DNA of 64,000 nt from Drouetiella hepatica Uher 2000/2452 (GTDB lineage: Bacteria; Cyanobacteriota; Cyanobacteriia; Elainellales; Elainellaceae): assembly GCA_019359505.1 (NCBI GenBank), contig JAHHHD010000004.1:124001-188000 (forward strand), in the 5' to 3' direction. A program made the translations under genes and the position numbers. The notes under the pieces were generated by a model. The model did no database searches. It worked only from the letters and a program-made list of their open reading frames with translations, and was not told where the DNA came from. Below, in pieces: positions 8,398 through 16,612 of this stretch (position 1 is its first letter; the number at the start of each line of letters is the position of its first letter).

Positions 8398-8928
8398 TTA
8401 GAAGAAAACGTCGGCTTTGGAACGCCCGGTCGTCTTCAGCCAGTTCTGCGCTTCGATATAGTTGTTGGGAGCCTGACGAATAGCACGCTGCCAGTAGTCC
8501 GCTGCCTGGTCAAAATAGGCTTCGGCTTCGTCCGACTTGCCTGAACTGCTAGCTGCCTCCAACTGTTCGCCCAGATGATGGTAGATCACGGCAATGTTGT
8601 TGAGAGCCTGCGGCATCCGGGGACTAATTTCGATCGCCTGATGATACAGCTCTAGCGCGCGGGTATGGTCACCATTGCTGGCATAGATCAAGCCCATGTT
8701 GTAGAAAATGAAGCTGCGATCGTAGGGATCTTCTTCTAGCTTCAGGGCTTCCTCGTAGTTGGCAAGCGCCTCAGCATACTCGCCATCCCCTTGGGCAGAC
8801 ATACCATCTCGGTAGTAAGCAAACGCCTGTTTCGCAGTCTTGTTCGTCGGGATCATCTTCAGGATCATGTCTGCCATGACCGTGAAGGTTTTATCGATAA
8901 AGTTGTCGTTTCGTTGAGATCTGGGCAT
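8398..8928 (-). CDS. ycf3: Photosystem I assembly protein Ycf3
   Basis: TPR protein that acts as a chaperone for photosystem I assembly on the thylakoid membrane, conserved from cyanobacteria to plastids. The 176-aa product begins [20 protein letters not shown], the characteristic Ycf3 start, and carries three TPRs (about residues 35-68, 72-105, 120-153), including [21 protein letters not shown] and [21 protein letters not shown]. It ends WLKTTGRS as in other homologues. GAGGC lies 6 bp ahead of the ATG. Confidence 0.97.
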   Translation of the reverse strand: MPRSQRNDNFIDKTFTVMADMILKMIPTNKTAKQAFAYYRDGMSAQGDGEYAEALANYEEALKLEEDPYDRSFIFYNMGLIYASNGDHTRALELYHQAIEISPRMPQALNNIAVIYHHLGEQLEAASSSGKSDEAEAYFDQAADYWQRAIRQAPNNYIEAQNWLKTTGRSKADVFF

Positions 8929-9217
8929 AGTTGCCTCGCGAGTCGGGGTTAGTGAGAAGCCAGTTGATCAAGCAACCTACTGAGAAGCGTGAACGAATTC
9001 TACCTCTCACGTCAAGTAACCGTATCTCAGCTTAACCTGTATTTCAGCTTAATCTAGATGGGCTGAGCTTGAGCAGCGAAAGGCAGCCGCGCAGACTCGA
9101 TCGCGCAGACTCGATTTCCACACCCACCCCTTCCAATTCCTATACTGGAGGAAACAGTGTTCTTCATTACCGCTGTTCTTTTCATTACCGCTTAAGAGAG
9201 CTGAGGAATCAAGACGC

Positions 9218-10528
9218 ATGGCTCCAAATCCAATCGTCATGCAAGCCGTAGAAAGGCTGAAGTATCGCGCTACCGTTGGTGATGTAGCGGCTCAGGCAGG
9301 GTTAGACATCAAAGTGGCTGAGCAATCTCTGCTCGTCTTAGCCTCTGAAGCCGGAGGACATATGCAGGTCGCAGAGTCCGGTGAAGTTGCCTACCTGTTT
9401 CCCCGAAATTTTCGGGACGTGGTGCGCAACAAATACTGGCGACTGCGGTTTCAGGAAACCTGGGGCAAAATCTGGCGGATTGTGTTCTATCTCATTCGCA
9501 TTTCCTTTGGGCTAATGCTGGGCGCGTCCATTCTGCTGATTGTGCTGGCGATCGCTATTATCCTACTCGCTCTCAACTCGCGAGACGATAACGGCAGCAG
9601 CTCTGACAGCGGCTTCAGCGGCTCCTTTCCCTCCCTTTTCATGTGGGATTGGTACTGGATATTTTCACCCAACTACGGCTATTCGACCCATTCTCGCCGA
9701 TCGTCTACTCGCAGCAAACGCGGCAGAGGTGGACAAGACGAGGATTCCATGAACTTTCTGGAAGCCATCTTTTCGTTCCTGTTTGGTGATGGCAACCCCA
9801 ATGCCGACCTAGAAGACCAGCGCTGGCGATCGATTGGCACCGTCATCCGCAACAACGGCGGAGCGATCGTGGCTGAACAGGTAGCCCCCTACCTCGATCG
9901 GCTCCCTGGCGACTTTGAAGACTATATGCTGCCCGTCTTAACCCGCTTTAACGGACGACCAGAAGTGAGTCCAGAGGGCGAGATTGTTTACCATTTCCCC
10001 GATTTGCAGGTCAGCGCCAGTCAGCGTCAGTCCAAATCTGTGTCGGCATACCTGCGGGAGTCGGTCTGGCGGTTTAGTCAGGCTAGCAGCGGACAAATTA
10101 TTGCCGCGGTCGGGCTAGGGGGCGTAAATCTGGTTGGAGCGCTGGTGTTAGGGAGCTTGCTGCGCGATGGGGCGATCGCGGCTCAGATTGGGGGTTTGGT
10201 GGGCTTTGTTGCCAGCATCTACGGCGTGCTGCTTGTCTACGGCATTGGGTTTTTGGCCATTCCGCTGATTCGCTATTTCTGGGTGCAGTGGCGCAATCAA
10301 AAAATTGAGGCACGCAACCACGAGAGACAAGAAAGAGCGATCGCTCTAAATGCTGCTCTTCCTGCACTAGAACAAAAGCTTGCCTTTGCTCAGCAGTTTG
10401 TGGCAGAAACGATCGTCAGCGAAAAAGATTTGGCTTACACCACCGAAACAGACTTGACCGAGCAGGAATTTCTCAACCCCAGCAAGGTGGATGCCGACTG
10501 GCAAAGGCGGCTGGAGCAGACCGACTAG
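9218..10528 (+). CDS. Conserved cyanobacterial membrane protein with winged-helix-like N-terminus, function unknown
   Basis: A 436-aa protein. Residues ~1-60 look like a winged helix (VERLKYRATVGDVAAQAGLDIKVAEQSLLVLASEAGGHMQV, then a wing). A related second copy follows at ~190-275 (RWRSIGTVIRNNGGAIVAEQVAPYLDRL, then VLTRFNGRPEVSPEGEIVYHFPDL). Membrane helices lie at ~95-125 and ~300-360. A Ser/Arg-rich loop (~145-170) separates the halves. The last 80 residues are charged. From memory, plant chloroplast relatives are loosely labelled iron-sulfur cluster biosynthesis family; no cysteines here support that. Homology exists across cyanobacteria but the role is unknown. Confidence 0.75.
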   Translation: MAPNPIVMQAVERLKYRATVGDVAAQAGLDIKVAEQSLLVLASEAGGHMQVAESGEVAYLFPRNFRDVVRNKYWRLRFQETWGKIWRIVFYLIRISFGLMLGASILLIVLAIAIILLALNSRDDNGSSSDSGFSGSFPSLFMWDWYWIFSPNYGYSTHSRRSSTRSKRGRGGQDEDSMNFLEAIFSFLFGDGNPNADLEDQRWRSIGTVIRNNGGAIVAEQVAPYLDRLPGDFEDYMLPVLTRFNGRPEVSPEGEIVYHFPDLQVSASQRQSKSVSAYLRESVWRFSQASSGQIIAAVGLGGVNLVGALVLGSLLRDGAIAAQIGGLVGFVASIYGVLLVYGIGFLAIPLIRYFWVQWRNQKIEARNHERQERAIALNAALPALEQKLAFAQQFVAETIVSEKDLAYTTETDLTEQEFLNPSKVDADWQRRLEQTD

Positions 10529-10568
10529 CCCTTCTTTCAAAGGGCAAGCATAGCAATACATTAGAGCA

Positions 10569-11189
10569 ATGAAAGCTTTAGATGCTCCACAGGATATCAA
10601 TGCTGATTGGTTGAGCAGACCTTCGACCCAAGTTGCGCCCGACCTCATAGGCTGTGTCTTAGTCAGACAGTTGCCTGACGGCAAGATTTTGCGCGGATTA
10701 ATCGTAGAGACAGAAGCCTATACGCCCGATGACCCAGCCTGTCACGCCTATCGTCGTCGAACTCCTCGTAATTCAGTGATGTTTGGTCCGGCAGGAGCTT
10801 GTTATGTGTACCTGATATACGGAATCTATCATTGCCTAAACGTTGTGACAGATCTGGATGGGATTCCTAGTGCTGTTCTCATTCGTGCTCTTCAGTTGGA
10901 GACATCGCCTCCTTGGATAGACCCTCAAAAAAATGTGAAGCTGCATCGGTTAGCTGCTGGCCCAGGTAAATTATGTCTTGCTTTGAAAATTGACCTGTCT
11001 CTAAACGCAACCCTGCTGCAACCTGTACAACCTTTATGGCTTGAACACCGTAGCGAACAATTTCAGCAGCAGCTTAATGAGTCGCCCTCCAACTTAACTC
11101 AAACGACTCGAATTGGACTGACACAAGGTGTGGATTTGCCCTGGCGCTGGTACTTGACAGATAGCTCAGCTGTGTCAAAACGAGGGTGA
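10569..11189 (+). CDS. DNA-3-methyladenine glycosylase, AAG/Mpg family
   Basis: Base-excision repair glycosylase (PF02245) that removes alkylated purines. The 206-aa product has the family hallmarks: VAPDLIGCVLVR at the start, catalytic Glu in IVETEAYTPDDPACHAYRR, the MFGPAGACYVYLIYGIYHCLNVV block with the conserved YGMH-like Tyr, and AAGPGKLCLALKI near the end. Length matches bacterial AAG proteins (~200 aa). It starts 40 bp after the preceding membrane-protein gene on the same strand. Confidence 0.93.
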   Translation: MKALDAPQDINADWLSRPSTQVAPDLIGCVLVRQLPDGKILRGLIVETEAYTPDDPACHAYRRRTPRNSVMFGPAGACYVYLIYGIYHCLNVVTDLDGIPSAVLIRALQLETSPPWIDPQKNVKLHRLAAGPGKLCLALKIDLSLNATLLQPVQPLWLEHRSEQFQQQLNESPSNLTQTTRIGLTQGVDLPWRWYLTDSSAVSKRG

Positions 11190-11432
11190 AAGTTGTGAAA
11201 TATAGCGTGGGGGATTGCCAGCAGATTGGGATAGGCGATCGCACTGTTCCACAGCATCAAGGTTAACAGAAGCAGTTTAGCGTTTTCAATCGCCTGCGGC
11301 AGGCCGTTTAGGGTTGTGAGACCGGAGCTTTCAGCTCAGCATCTCAGGTGAGGGCTAGCGCAGGCTGGCGAATGGAGATTTCAATCACAAATCCTCTTTT
11401 CATAATTCTTTCATTTTCCCTGCTTTTCGTGG

Positions 11433-11534
11433 TATAGCCCTACGTAATTTAGTTAGGACAAGTTATTTTTTGAGAGCCGCGCTCCGCGCGGCTCTCAAAA
11501 AATAACTCATTGGATCTAAGCGCGTAGCGCTATA
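11433..11534. repeat. Family-A palindromic element, left of mntCAB
   Basis: About 102 bp with outer ends TATAGCCCTACG and CGTAGCGCTATA (imperfect terminal inverted repeats) and a perfect inner palindrome at 11461-11507 (22-bp arms around TCC: AGTTATTTTTTGAGAGCCGCGC and its complement). Further copies lie near 14255, 31741, 38640 and 49029. This resembles a non-autonomous MITE-like element. The copy downstream of mntB is in the opposite orientation. The remaining ~240 bp after the glycosylase show no gene. Confidence 0.88.
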
Positions 11535-11555
11535 CTTTTGAAAAATGAAAGAATT

Positions 11556-12554
11556 ATGAAATTAGCCATGAGGCACAAGCCGCCCTTTAACAAGCATTTT
11601 CGAGTCGTTAATTTATATCCAATTGGGCTGGTGGGTCTATTAGTCGGTGTTTGGATCAGTGGATGTACACCCACAACTCCAACTCAGCCGCGTGAAGAGT
11701 CCCGTACCACTACCACTACTCCCGCCCGAAACGACAAAAAAGTTATTCTCACCACGTTTACCGTTCTGGCTGACATGGTGCGAAATGTAGCGGGAGACAA
11801 GGCGATCGTTGAATCTATCACCAAACCGGGTGCTGAAATTCATGGATATCAAGTCACACCCAGCGACTTGGAACGGGGTCAAAAAGCTGACCTGATTTTG
11901 GAAAATGGCTTAAACCTAGAGCGCTGGGCAGATCGCTTTCATAACAGTCTACCTAAAGTTCCTCGCATAACTTTGAGTGATGGGCTTCAGACGGTCAATA
12001 TTGCTGAAGATGCCTACCAAGGTAAACCTAATCCCCATGCTTGGATGTCGCCTAAAAATGCCTTGATTTACGTTGAAAATATTCGCAAGGCGTTAGGAAA
12101 TCTCGACCCAGCCAACGCTATAACCTATGACGCAAATGCCAAGACCTACAGCGAACAAATTCGGGCAATTGATGAAAAACTGAAGCAAGCGATCGCGACA
12201 ATTCCCGCTGATAAACGCTACATCGTCAGTTGTGAAGGCGCATTCTCTTACATTGCCCGCGACTATGGCTTGAAAGAAGTTTACCTTTGGGCAGTCAATG
12301 CTGAACAGCAATCCACGCCAAAGCAATTAGAAAAAGTGATTAATACCGTCAAAGCAAATCAGATTCCTGCTGTATTTTGCGAGAGCACCGTCAGCAATGA
12401 GACGCAGCTTCAGGTTGCAAAGGAAACAGGCGCAAATTTTGCAGGTGTGTTTTATGTCGATTCTTTGTCTTCTGCCGATGGTCCTGCCTCCACCTATCTC
12501 AGACTACTAGAATACAACGTCAATACTTTAATCAAAGGCTTGCAAGAGAAGTAA
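11556..12554 (+). CDS. mntC: Manganese ABC transporter substrate-binding lipoprotein MntC
   Basis: Cluster 9 periplasmic metal-binding lipoprotein that captures Mn2+ for uptake, important for photosystem II. The 332-aa product has a signal peptide with lipobox ISGC (Cys37) and a Thr-rich linker. Predicted ligands are H96 (EIHGYQ), H161 (NPHAW), E227 (CEGAFSY) and D302 (YVDS). Their spacing (65, 66, 75) equals that of Synechocystis MntC H89/H154/E220/D295, and the disulfide pair C226/C275 also matches. Zn-specific ZnuA normally has a third His and a His-rich loop, both absent here. ATG 11556 is preferred over TTG 11538. It heads mntC-mntA-mntB, with a MITE-like element directly upstream. Confidence 0.93.
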   Translation: MKLAMRHKPPFNKHFRVVNLYPIGLVGLLVGVWISGCTPTTPTQPREESRTTTTTPARNDKKVILTTFTVLADMVRNVAGDKAIVESITKPGAEIHGYQVTPSDLERGQKADLILENGLNLERWADRFHNSLPKVPRITLSDGLQTVNIAEDAYQGKPNPHAWMSPKNALIYVENIRKALGNLDPANAITYDANAKTYSEQIRAIDEKLKQAIATIPADKRYIVSCEGAFSYIARDYGLKEVYLWAVNAEQQSTPKQLEKVINTVKANQIPAVFCESTVSNETQLQVAKETGANFAGVFYVDSLSSADGPASTYLRLLEYNVNTLIKGLQEK

Positions 12555-12577
12555 AGGAAAGGAAAACAAAGAAAACT

Positions 12578-13333
12578 ATGAATTCAGTCAGCATTGACAT
12601 TGAAAACGTAACCGTTACTTATCACAGCAAAGTAGCATTACACCAAGCCGCGCTCCAGCTAAAAGCAGGGACGATTTGTGGATTGGTGGGGATGAATGGA
12701 GCAGGGAAATCGACCTTGTTCAAAGCCATAATGGGATTTGTCAAGCCCGTCAGCGGGAAAATTTTGATCAATGGATTAACCATCCGTCAGGCGCAAAAAA
12801 GTAATCTGGTGGCCTATGTCCCTCAGTCCGAGGAAGTAGACTGGAATTTTCCGGTTAGTGTCTACGATGTCGTCATGATGGGGCGCTATGGCTATATGAA
12901 CCTCCTGCGAGTGCCGAGATCATGCGATAAAAAAGCTGTAAGAGACAGTTTGGAACGAGTGGAAATGTGGCAGATGCGCGATCGCCCAATCGGTGAGCTA
13001 TCCGGCGGGCAGAAAAAACGCACCTTTTTTGCGCGGGCATTGGCACAACAGGGAACAGTCTTGCTTTTGGATGAGCCGTTTGCTGGGGTCGATATCAAAA
13101 CCGAGAAAATGATGATCACTCTGCTAGTGGAGCTTAGCCAAACAGAACGCACGATTCTGATCTCAACCCACGATTTAGCGTCAATTACGACATTCTGCGA
13201 TCAGGTTGTTTTGATTAATCGCAGCATTTTGGCTTATGGCAAAACCTCTGAAGTGTTTACCGAGGAAAATTTATCTCGCACCTTTGGTGGAGCAGTTGGC
13301 GATTTCTCTTCTGCCAAACGTCAAGTTAATTAA
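12578..13333 (+). CDS. mntA: Manganese ABC transporter ATP-binding protein
   Basis: ATPase subunit of the Mn2+ importer, 251 aa, cytoplasmic face of the inner membrane. Walker A GMNGAGKST (near residue 40), Q-loop AYVPQSEEVDWNFPVSVYDVVMMGRYG typical of the Mn/Zn family, signature LSGGQKKR, Walker B VLLLDEPFAGVD and switch His in STHDL are all present. It lies 23 bp after mntC and 20 bp before the permease gene. The order binding protein, ATPase, permease matches Synechocystis mntCAB. Confidence 0.93.
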   Translation: MNSVSIDIENVTVTYHSKVALHQAALQLKAGTICGLVGMNGAGKSTLFKAIMGFVKPVSGKILINGLTIRQAQKSNLVAYVPQSEEVDWNFPVSVYDVVMMGRYGYMNLLRVPRSCDKKAVRDSLERVEMWQMRDRPIGELSGGQKKRTFFARALAQQGTVLLLDEPFAGVDIKTEKMMITLLVELSQTERTILISTHDLASITTFCDQVVLINRSILAYGKTSEVFTEENLSRTFGGAVGDFSSAKRQVN

Positions 13334-13353
13334 ATCAATCAGGAGAAGTTCTA

Positions 13354-14226
13354 ATGGATTTAATTCAATGGTTTGCTGCGCCATTACAGCATGGATTTAT
13401 GATTAAAGCAATTCTGGTCAGTGCGTTGGTGGGAGTTGTTTGTTCTGCTCTATCATGCTACATGACTTTGAAAGGTTGGGCATTGATGGGCGATGCTGTT
13501 TCCCATGCCGTCATGCCGGGGGTAGTGATCGCTTATGTGCTGAATATTCCTCTTGCGGTTGGTGCCTTTGTGTTTGGAGTGGGTTCTGTGATAGCGATCG
13601 GATTCATTAAATCAAAAACGCGCATCAAAGAAGATACGGTGATTGGCTTAGTATTTACTGGATTTTTTGCGCTGGGATTAGTATTAGTATCTAAAATTAA
13701 AAGCTCAGTTGATCTGACTCATATTTTGTTTGGTAATATCTTGGGAATTTCGGATGCAGATATTACTCAAACAGTAATAATTAGTGCGATCACTTTAGTG
13801 ACATTAGCAATTTTACAAAAGGACTTGATTCTGTTTTGCTTTGACTCGACTCATGCTCGATCGATTGGTCTAAACATTACTTTTCTCTACTATGTCCTTC
13901 TGTCTTTACTATCGCTCGCAGCTGTTGCTGGACTTCAGACAGTAGGCATTATTTTAGTCGTAGCAATGTTGGTTACTCCAGGTGCAACTGCTTATTTATT
14001 GAGCGATCGTTTTGATCACATGCTCCTGATTGCGATGGCTTCCGGCGTATTTTCCAGCGTCATGGGCACTTATATTAGTTACCACATTGATGGTTCAACT
14101 GGGGGCTGTATTGTTGTGGTACAAACCCTACTGTTTCTCGCCGCGATGATTTTTGCACCCAAGCACGGCTTATTGGTGAGATCTAGGAACTCTCAGACTG
14201 TCAGTGAATCGGACGCAAATCAATAA
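13354..14226 (+). CDS. mntB: Manganese ABC transporter permease
   Basis: Membrane subunit (ABC-3 family) of the Mn2+ importer, 290 aa, eight or more hydrophobic helices. The MTLKGWALMGDAVSHAVMPGVV motif near residue 40 is diagnostic of ABC-3 metal permeases, as are TVGIILVVAMLVTPGATAYLL and the final HGLL segment. AGGAG sits 9 bp before ATG 13354. It is the last gene of mntCAB; a family-A repeat begins 28 bp past the stop and may end the transcript. ManS/ManR control is known in Synechocystis but no site was identified here. Confidence 0.93.
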   Translation: MDLIQWFAAPLQHGFMIKAILVSALVGVVCSALSCYMTLKGWALMGDAVSHAVMPGVVIAYVLNIPLAVGAFVFGVGSVIAIGFIKSKTRIKEDTVIGLVFTGFFALGLVLVSKIKSSVDLTHILFGNILGISDADITQTVIISAITLVTLAILQKDLILFCFDSTHARSIGLNITFLYYVLLSLLSLAAVAGLQTVGIILVVAMLVTPGATAYLLSDRFDHMLLIAMASGVFSSVMGTYISYHIDGSTGGCIVVVQTLLFLAAMIFAPKHGLLVRSRNSQTVSESDANQ

Positions 14227-14254
14227 CCTTTCAGCACTGACTGCTGCCCCCTCA

Positions 14255-14357
14255 TATGGCGCTACGCGCTTAGATCCAATGAGTTATTTTTTGAGAGCCG
14301 CGCGGAGCGCGGCTCTCAAAAATAACTCGTCCTAACTCAATTACGTAATGCTGTATA
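14255..14357. repeat. Family-A palindromic element, right of mntCAB, inverted
   Basis: Same element as at 11433 but in reverse orientation: begins TATGGCGCTACGCGCTTAGATCC and ends ATTACGTAATGCTGTATA, with a GAGAGCCGCGCGGAGCGCGGCTCTC core. Together the two copies bracket mntCAB as a mirror-image pair. Confidence 0.88.
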
Positions 14358-14413
14358 GCTTTCGGAAATATGGCTAAAGCCTACAGCGCATCTACAAAAT
14401 CACCCGATCGCCC

Positions 14414-15223
14414 TTACCGCTTTTTCAGCAAATCTTGAAACTGTTCGTTGTCTCGTAGAAAGTCGAAACAGCTATCGGTTTGTGCCATGACTCGGTATAG
14501 GTTAGGGCTGAGAACGATCGCCCGATACAAGTTCTTGAGGGCTGCTTCTGCATCTTCCTGGGTCGCATAGGTGCAGGCTTTGCCATACCAGGCGTTGGGA
14601 TTGTCAGAGCGATATTGCAGCGATTTATCGAAGCTGGCGATCGCCTCTCCATAACGACTCAGCTTAGTCAGCACTAGCCCCCGATAATTCCAGGCATAGA
14701 AACAGGTGCGTTTCAGCGTTAGTGATGTGTCTAAACTCGTGAGGGCATCTTCGTAGCGACGAAGGGCGGCCATCGCTACAGCACGGCTATACCAGGCTTG
14801 GTAGTTATCTGGCTTCAGTTCGATCGTTTTGTCGAAGCTAGCGATCGCCTCTTTGTAGCGGTAGAGGTGCAGATAGGTTTGCCCCTGGTTGTACCAGGCT
14901 TTGATGTCTTCAGGCTCGTGTTTGAGAGCTTTATTAAAACTGATGACTGCCTCTTCGTAACGCCCTAATTTGGCTAGCGCAATGCCTTTGCCATGCCATG
15001 CCAGCGCGTGTTTCGACTTGATGCGAATGGCTTTCTCGAAGCTGGCGATCGCTTCGTCATAGGACTTCAGTTCACAGAGGGCATAGCCCCGCTGAGTCCA
15101 AGCCTGATGATGGGCAGGCTGAAGATCTAAAAATTTGTCGAACCGAGAAACGGCTCCCTCATAGCGCCCCAGTTTATATAAAGCATTGCCTTGGTCGTAC
15201 CAAGTTTGCAGATCTTGACTCAT
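14414..15223 (-). CDS. Tetratricopeptide repeat protein
   Basis: About 269 aa, almost wholly TPR. Seven 34-residue units can be traced, each with the pattern AW-x-x-x-G-x-x-L-x-x-x-x-R-Y-x-E-A-I-A-S-F-D-K-x-L, for example YEGAVSRFDKFLDLQPAHHQAW and YKEAIASFDKTIELKPDNYQAW. The C-terminus (CFDFLRDNEQFQDLL) is the short capping helix common in cyanobacterial TPR proteins. ATG 15223 (MSQDLQTW) is chosen; a GTG at 15277 adds 18 non-TPR residues. No signal peptide. It presumably scaffolds protein contacts, and partners cannot be inferred. Confidence 0.88.
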   Translation of the reverse strand: MSQDLQTWYDQGNALYKLGRYEGAVSRFDKFLDLQPAHHQAWTQRGYALCELKSYDEAIASFEKAIRIKSKHALAWHGKGIALAKLGRYEEAVISFNKALKHEPEDIKAWYNQGQTYLHLYRYKEAIASFDKTIELKPDNYQAWYSRAVAMAALRRYEDALTSLDTSLTLKRTCFYAWNYRGLVLTKLSRYGEAIASFDKSLQYRSDNPNAWYGKACTYATQEDAEAALKNLYRAIVLSPNLYRVMAQTDSCFDFLRDNEQFQDLLKKR

Positions 15224-15464
15224 AGAAGTTTCTGAGCCTGGAGCAGTTTGCGATCGGTTTAGAGAGAGTTTAAGCACAGCCTTTCTACTTCACAGTCTAG
15301 AGGCTAGACTCGAAGAATACTAGAGAAGGCTTACCTCCTAGGCAGAGGGCTATCTCTTTCTCAGCTATTGTTGCTATTGTTCCCTATTCGGCATATTTGA
15401 TCGACTTAGACGTTTGGGTAGCCCTCAAAATGTATAGGATTTACGCAAGCCCTCTAGCTGTAGT

Positions 15465-15515
15465 GCATTTTTGTTGTGTGTGGTGGGCGCAGCCCACCAC
15501 ACACAACAAAAATGC
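15465..15515. repeat. Perfect 24-bp inverted repeat with 3-nt loop
   Basis: GCATTTTTGTTGTGTGTGG... with TGGGC/GCCCA at the tip: arms 15465-15488 and 15492-15515 are fully complementary. It lies between purQ and the TPR gene, both on the reverse strand. Either RNA strand would fold into a very stable hairpin, so it could end the purQ transcript. Confidence 0.85.
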
Positions 15516-15525
15516 GTAACTCCTA

Positions 15526-15580
15526 ATGTAATGATTTCTTATGGGGTGAGCGAAGCCTACTCCATAAAAAATCATTACAT
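15526..15580. repeat. Second inverted repeat downstream of purQ
   Basis: Arms ATGTAATGATTT and AAATCATTACAT enclose an imperfect inner stem (TTATGG.GT / AC.CCATAA) around GCGAAGC. It starts 10 bp after the 15465-15515 palindrome and ends 28 bp from the purQ stop. It is probably a mobile palindromic repeat doubling as a transcript-end structure. The remaining ~240 bp toward the TPR gene show no gene. Confidence 0.75.
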
Positions 15581-15607
15581 GAATACCAGTACTGAAGTTT
15601 GCGCTAG

Positions 15608-16309
15608 TTAGGCAACAGCCGCCCCGGTGAGAGCCAGTAGCCCCTTAAATAAATGAATGCCCTCAGTATTGCCCAGTATCGGATCTGCGGCTCGTTCGGG
15701 GTGGGGCATCATGCCCAGCACATTGCCTTGGCGGTTACAGATACCCGCAATGTTGTGGAGCGACCCGTTGGGATTGCCTGACTCGATCGCCTCTCCCGCA
15801 GATGTACAGTAGCGAAACAGCACTTGCTGGTTGGTTTCCAACTCCTCCAAGGTTTGGGAATCGGCGTAGTAGCAGCCTTCGCCATGAGCGATCGGGAGCG
15901 TCACTACCTGCCCCGGATAATAATTTTGTGTCCAGGGTAAATTAGTGCGTTCAACCCGTAGGGCGACACGATCGCAAATGAAATGCAGGTTCCGGTTGCG
16001 GACTAAGGCTCCGGGCAGCAGCCCTGCCTCAGTCAACACCTGAAAACCATTGCACACGCCTAAGACAAACTTGCCCTGTTCTGCATGTTTGAGCGTTGCC
16101 TGTAGCGCTGGAGAAAAGCGGGCGATCGCTCCACAGCGCAGGTAGTCTCCATAGCTAAACCCGCCAGGAATAATCACCACATCCAGATCAGACAAATCGC
16201 TGTCTTCATGCCAAACCATGCGCGTCGGCTGGCGCAATAGATCGCGTACCACCATGGCAATATCGCGATCGCAGTTGGAACCTGGAAACACAAGGACTCC
16301 AAACTTCAT
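15608..16309 (-). CDS. purQ: Phosphoribosylformylglycinamidine synthase subunit PurQ
   Basis: Glutaminase subunit of FGAM synthase in purine biosynthesis, 233 aa. Class I glutamine amidotransferase fold: oxyanion region IPGGFSYGDYLR, nucleophile Cys in VLGVCNGFQVL, and the catalytic His/Glu in MMPHPERA. It supplies ammonia to PurL (not in the window) with PurS as the third subunit. It overlaps purS by 4 bp (ATGA), so the pair is translationally coupled. Confidence 0.97.
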   Translation of the reverse strand: MKFGVLVFPGSNCDRDIAMVVRDLLRQPTRMVWHEDSDLSDLDVVIIPGGFSYGDYLRCGAIARFSPALQATLKHAEQGKFVLGVCNGFQVLTEAGLLPGALVRNRNLHFICDRVALRVERTNLPWTQNYYPGQVVTLPIAHGEGCYYADSQTLEELETNQQVLFRYCTSAGEAIESGNPNGSLHNIAGICNRQGNVLGMMPHPERAADPILGNTEGIHLFKGLLALTGAAVA

Positions 16310-16581
16310 CGGTTCACCTCATCAGCGACTTCTTTTAGCTCAAATCGATAGTTTTCAATCACAGGATTGGCGAGGAGCTGGTCACAAATGCGATCGAGCT
16401 GTTGTTGGGCGGCAGCTTGATCAGGAGCAGTCAAAGTCAGCTCCACATATTTACCAATGCGCACCTGCTCGACATTGCTATAGCCCATATGGGTTAGCCC
16501 CGACTGTACAGCGGTTCCAGCTGGATCGAGGACAGAAGGACGCAGAGTAACGTAGATTTGAGCCTGAAAAATTTGGTTCAC
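16306..16581 (-). CDS. purS: Phosphoribosylformylglycinamidine synthase subunit PurS
   Basis: Small subunit that bridges PurQ and PurL in the FGAM synthase complex, 91 aa. The opening QIYVTLRPSVLDPAGTAVQSGL and the VRIGKYVELTL strand are diagnostic. The length is typical (80-95 aa). It is immediately upstream of purQ with a 4-bp overlap. Confidence 0.96.
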   Translation of the reverse strand: MNQIFQAQIYVTLRPSVLDPAGTAVQSGLTHMGYSNVEQVRIGKYVELTLTAPDQAAAQQQLDRICDQLLANPVIENYRFELKEVADEVNR

Positions 16582-16612
16582 GCGCTTGAAGAAGACGAAA
16601 GCACCTTCTATT

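Noticed and set aside
11556-14226. Calling the metal transporter ZnuABC
   Set aside because: Ligand set H, H, E, D with spacing 65/66/75 equals Synechocystis MntC and there is no His-rich loop, so manganese is favoured over zinc.
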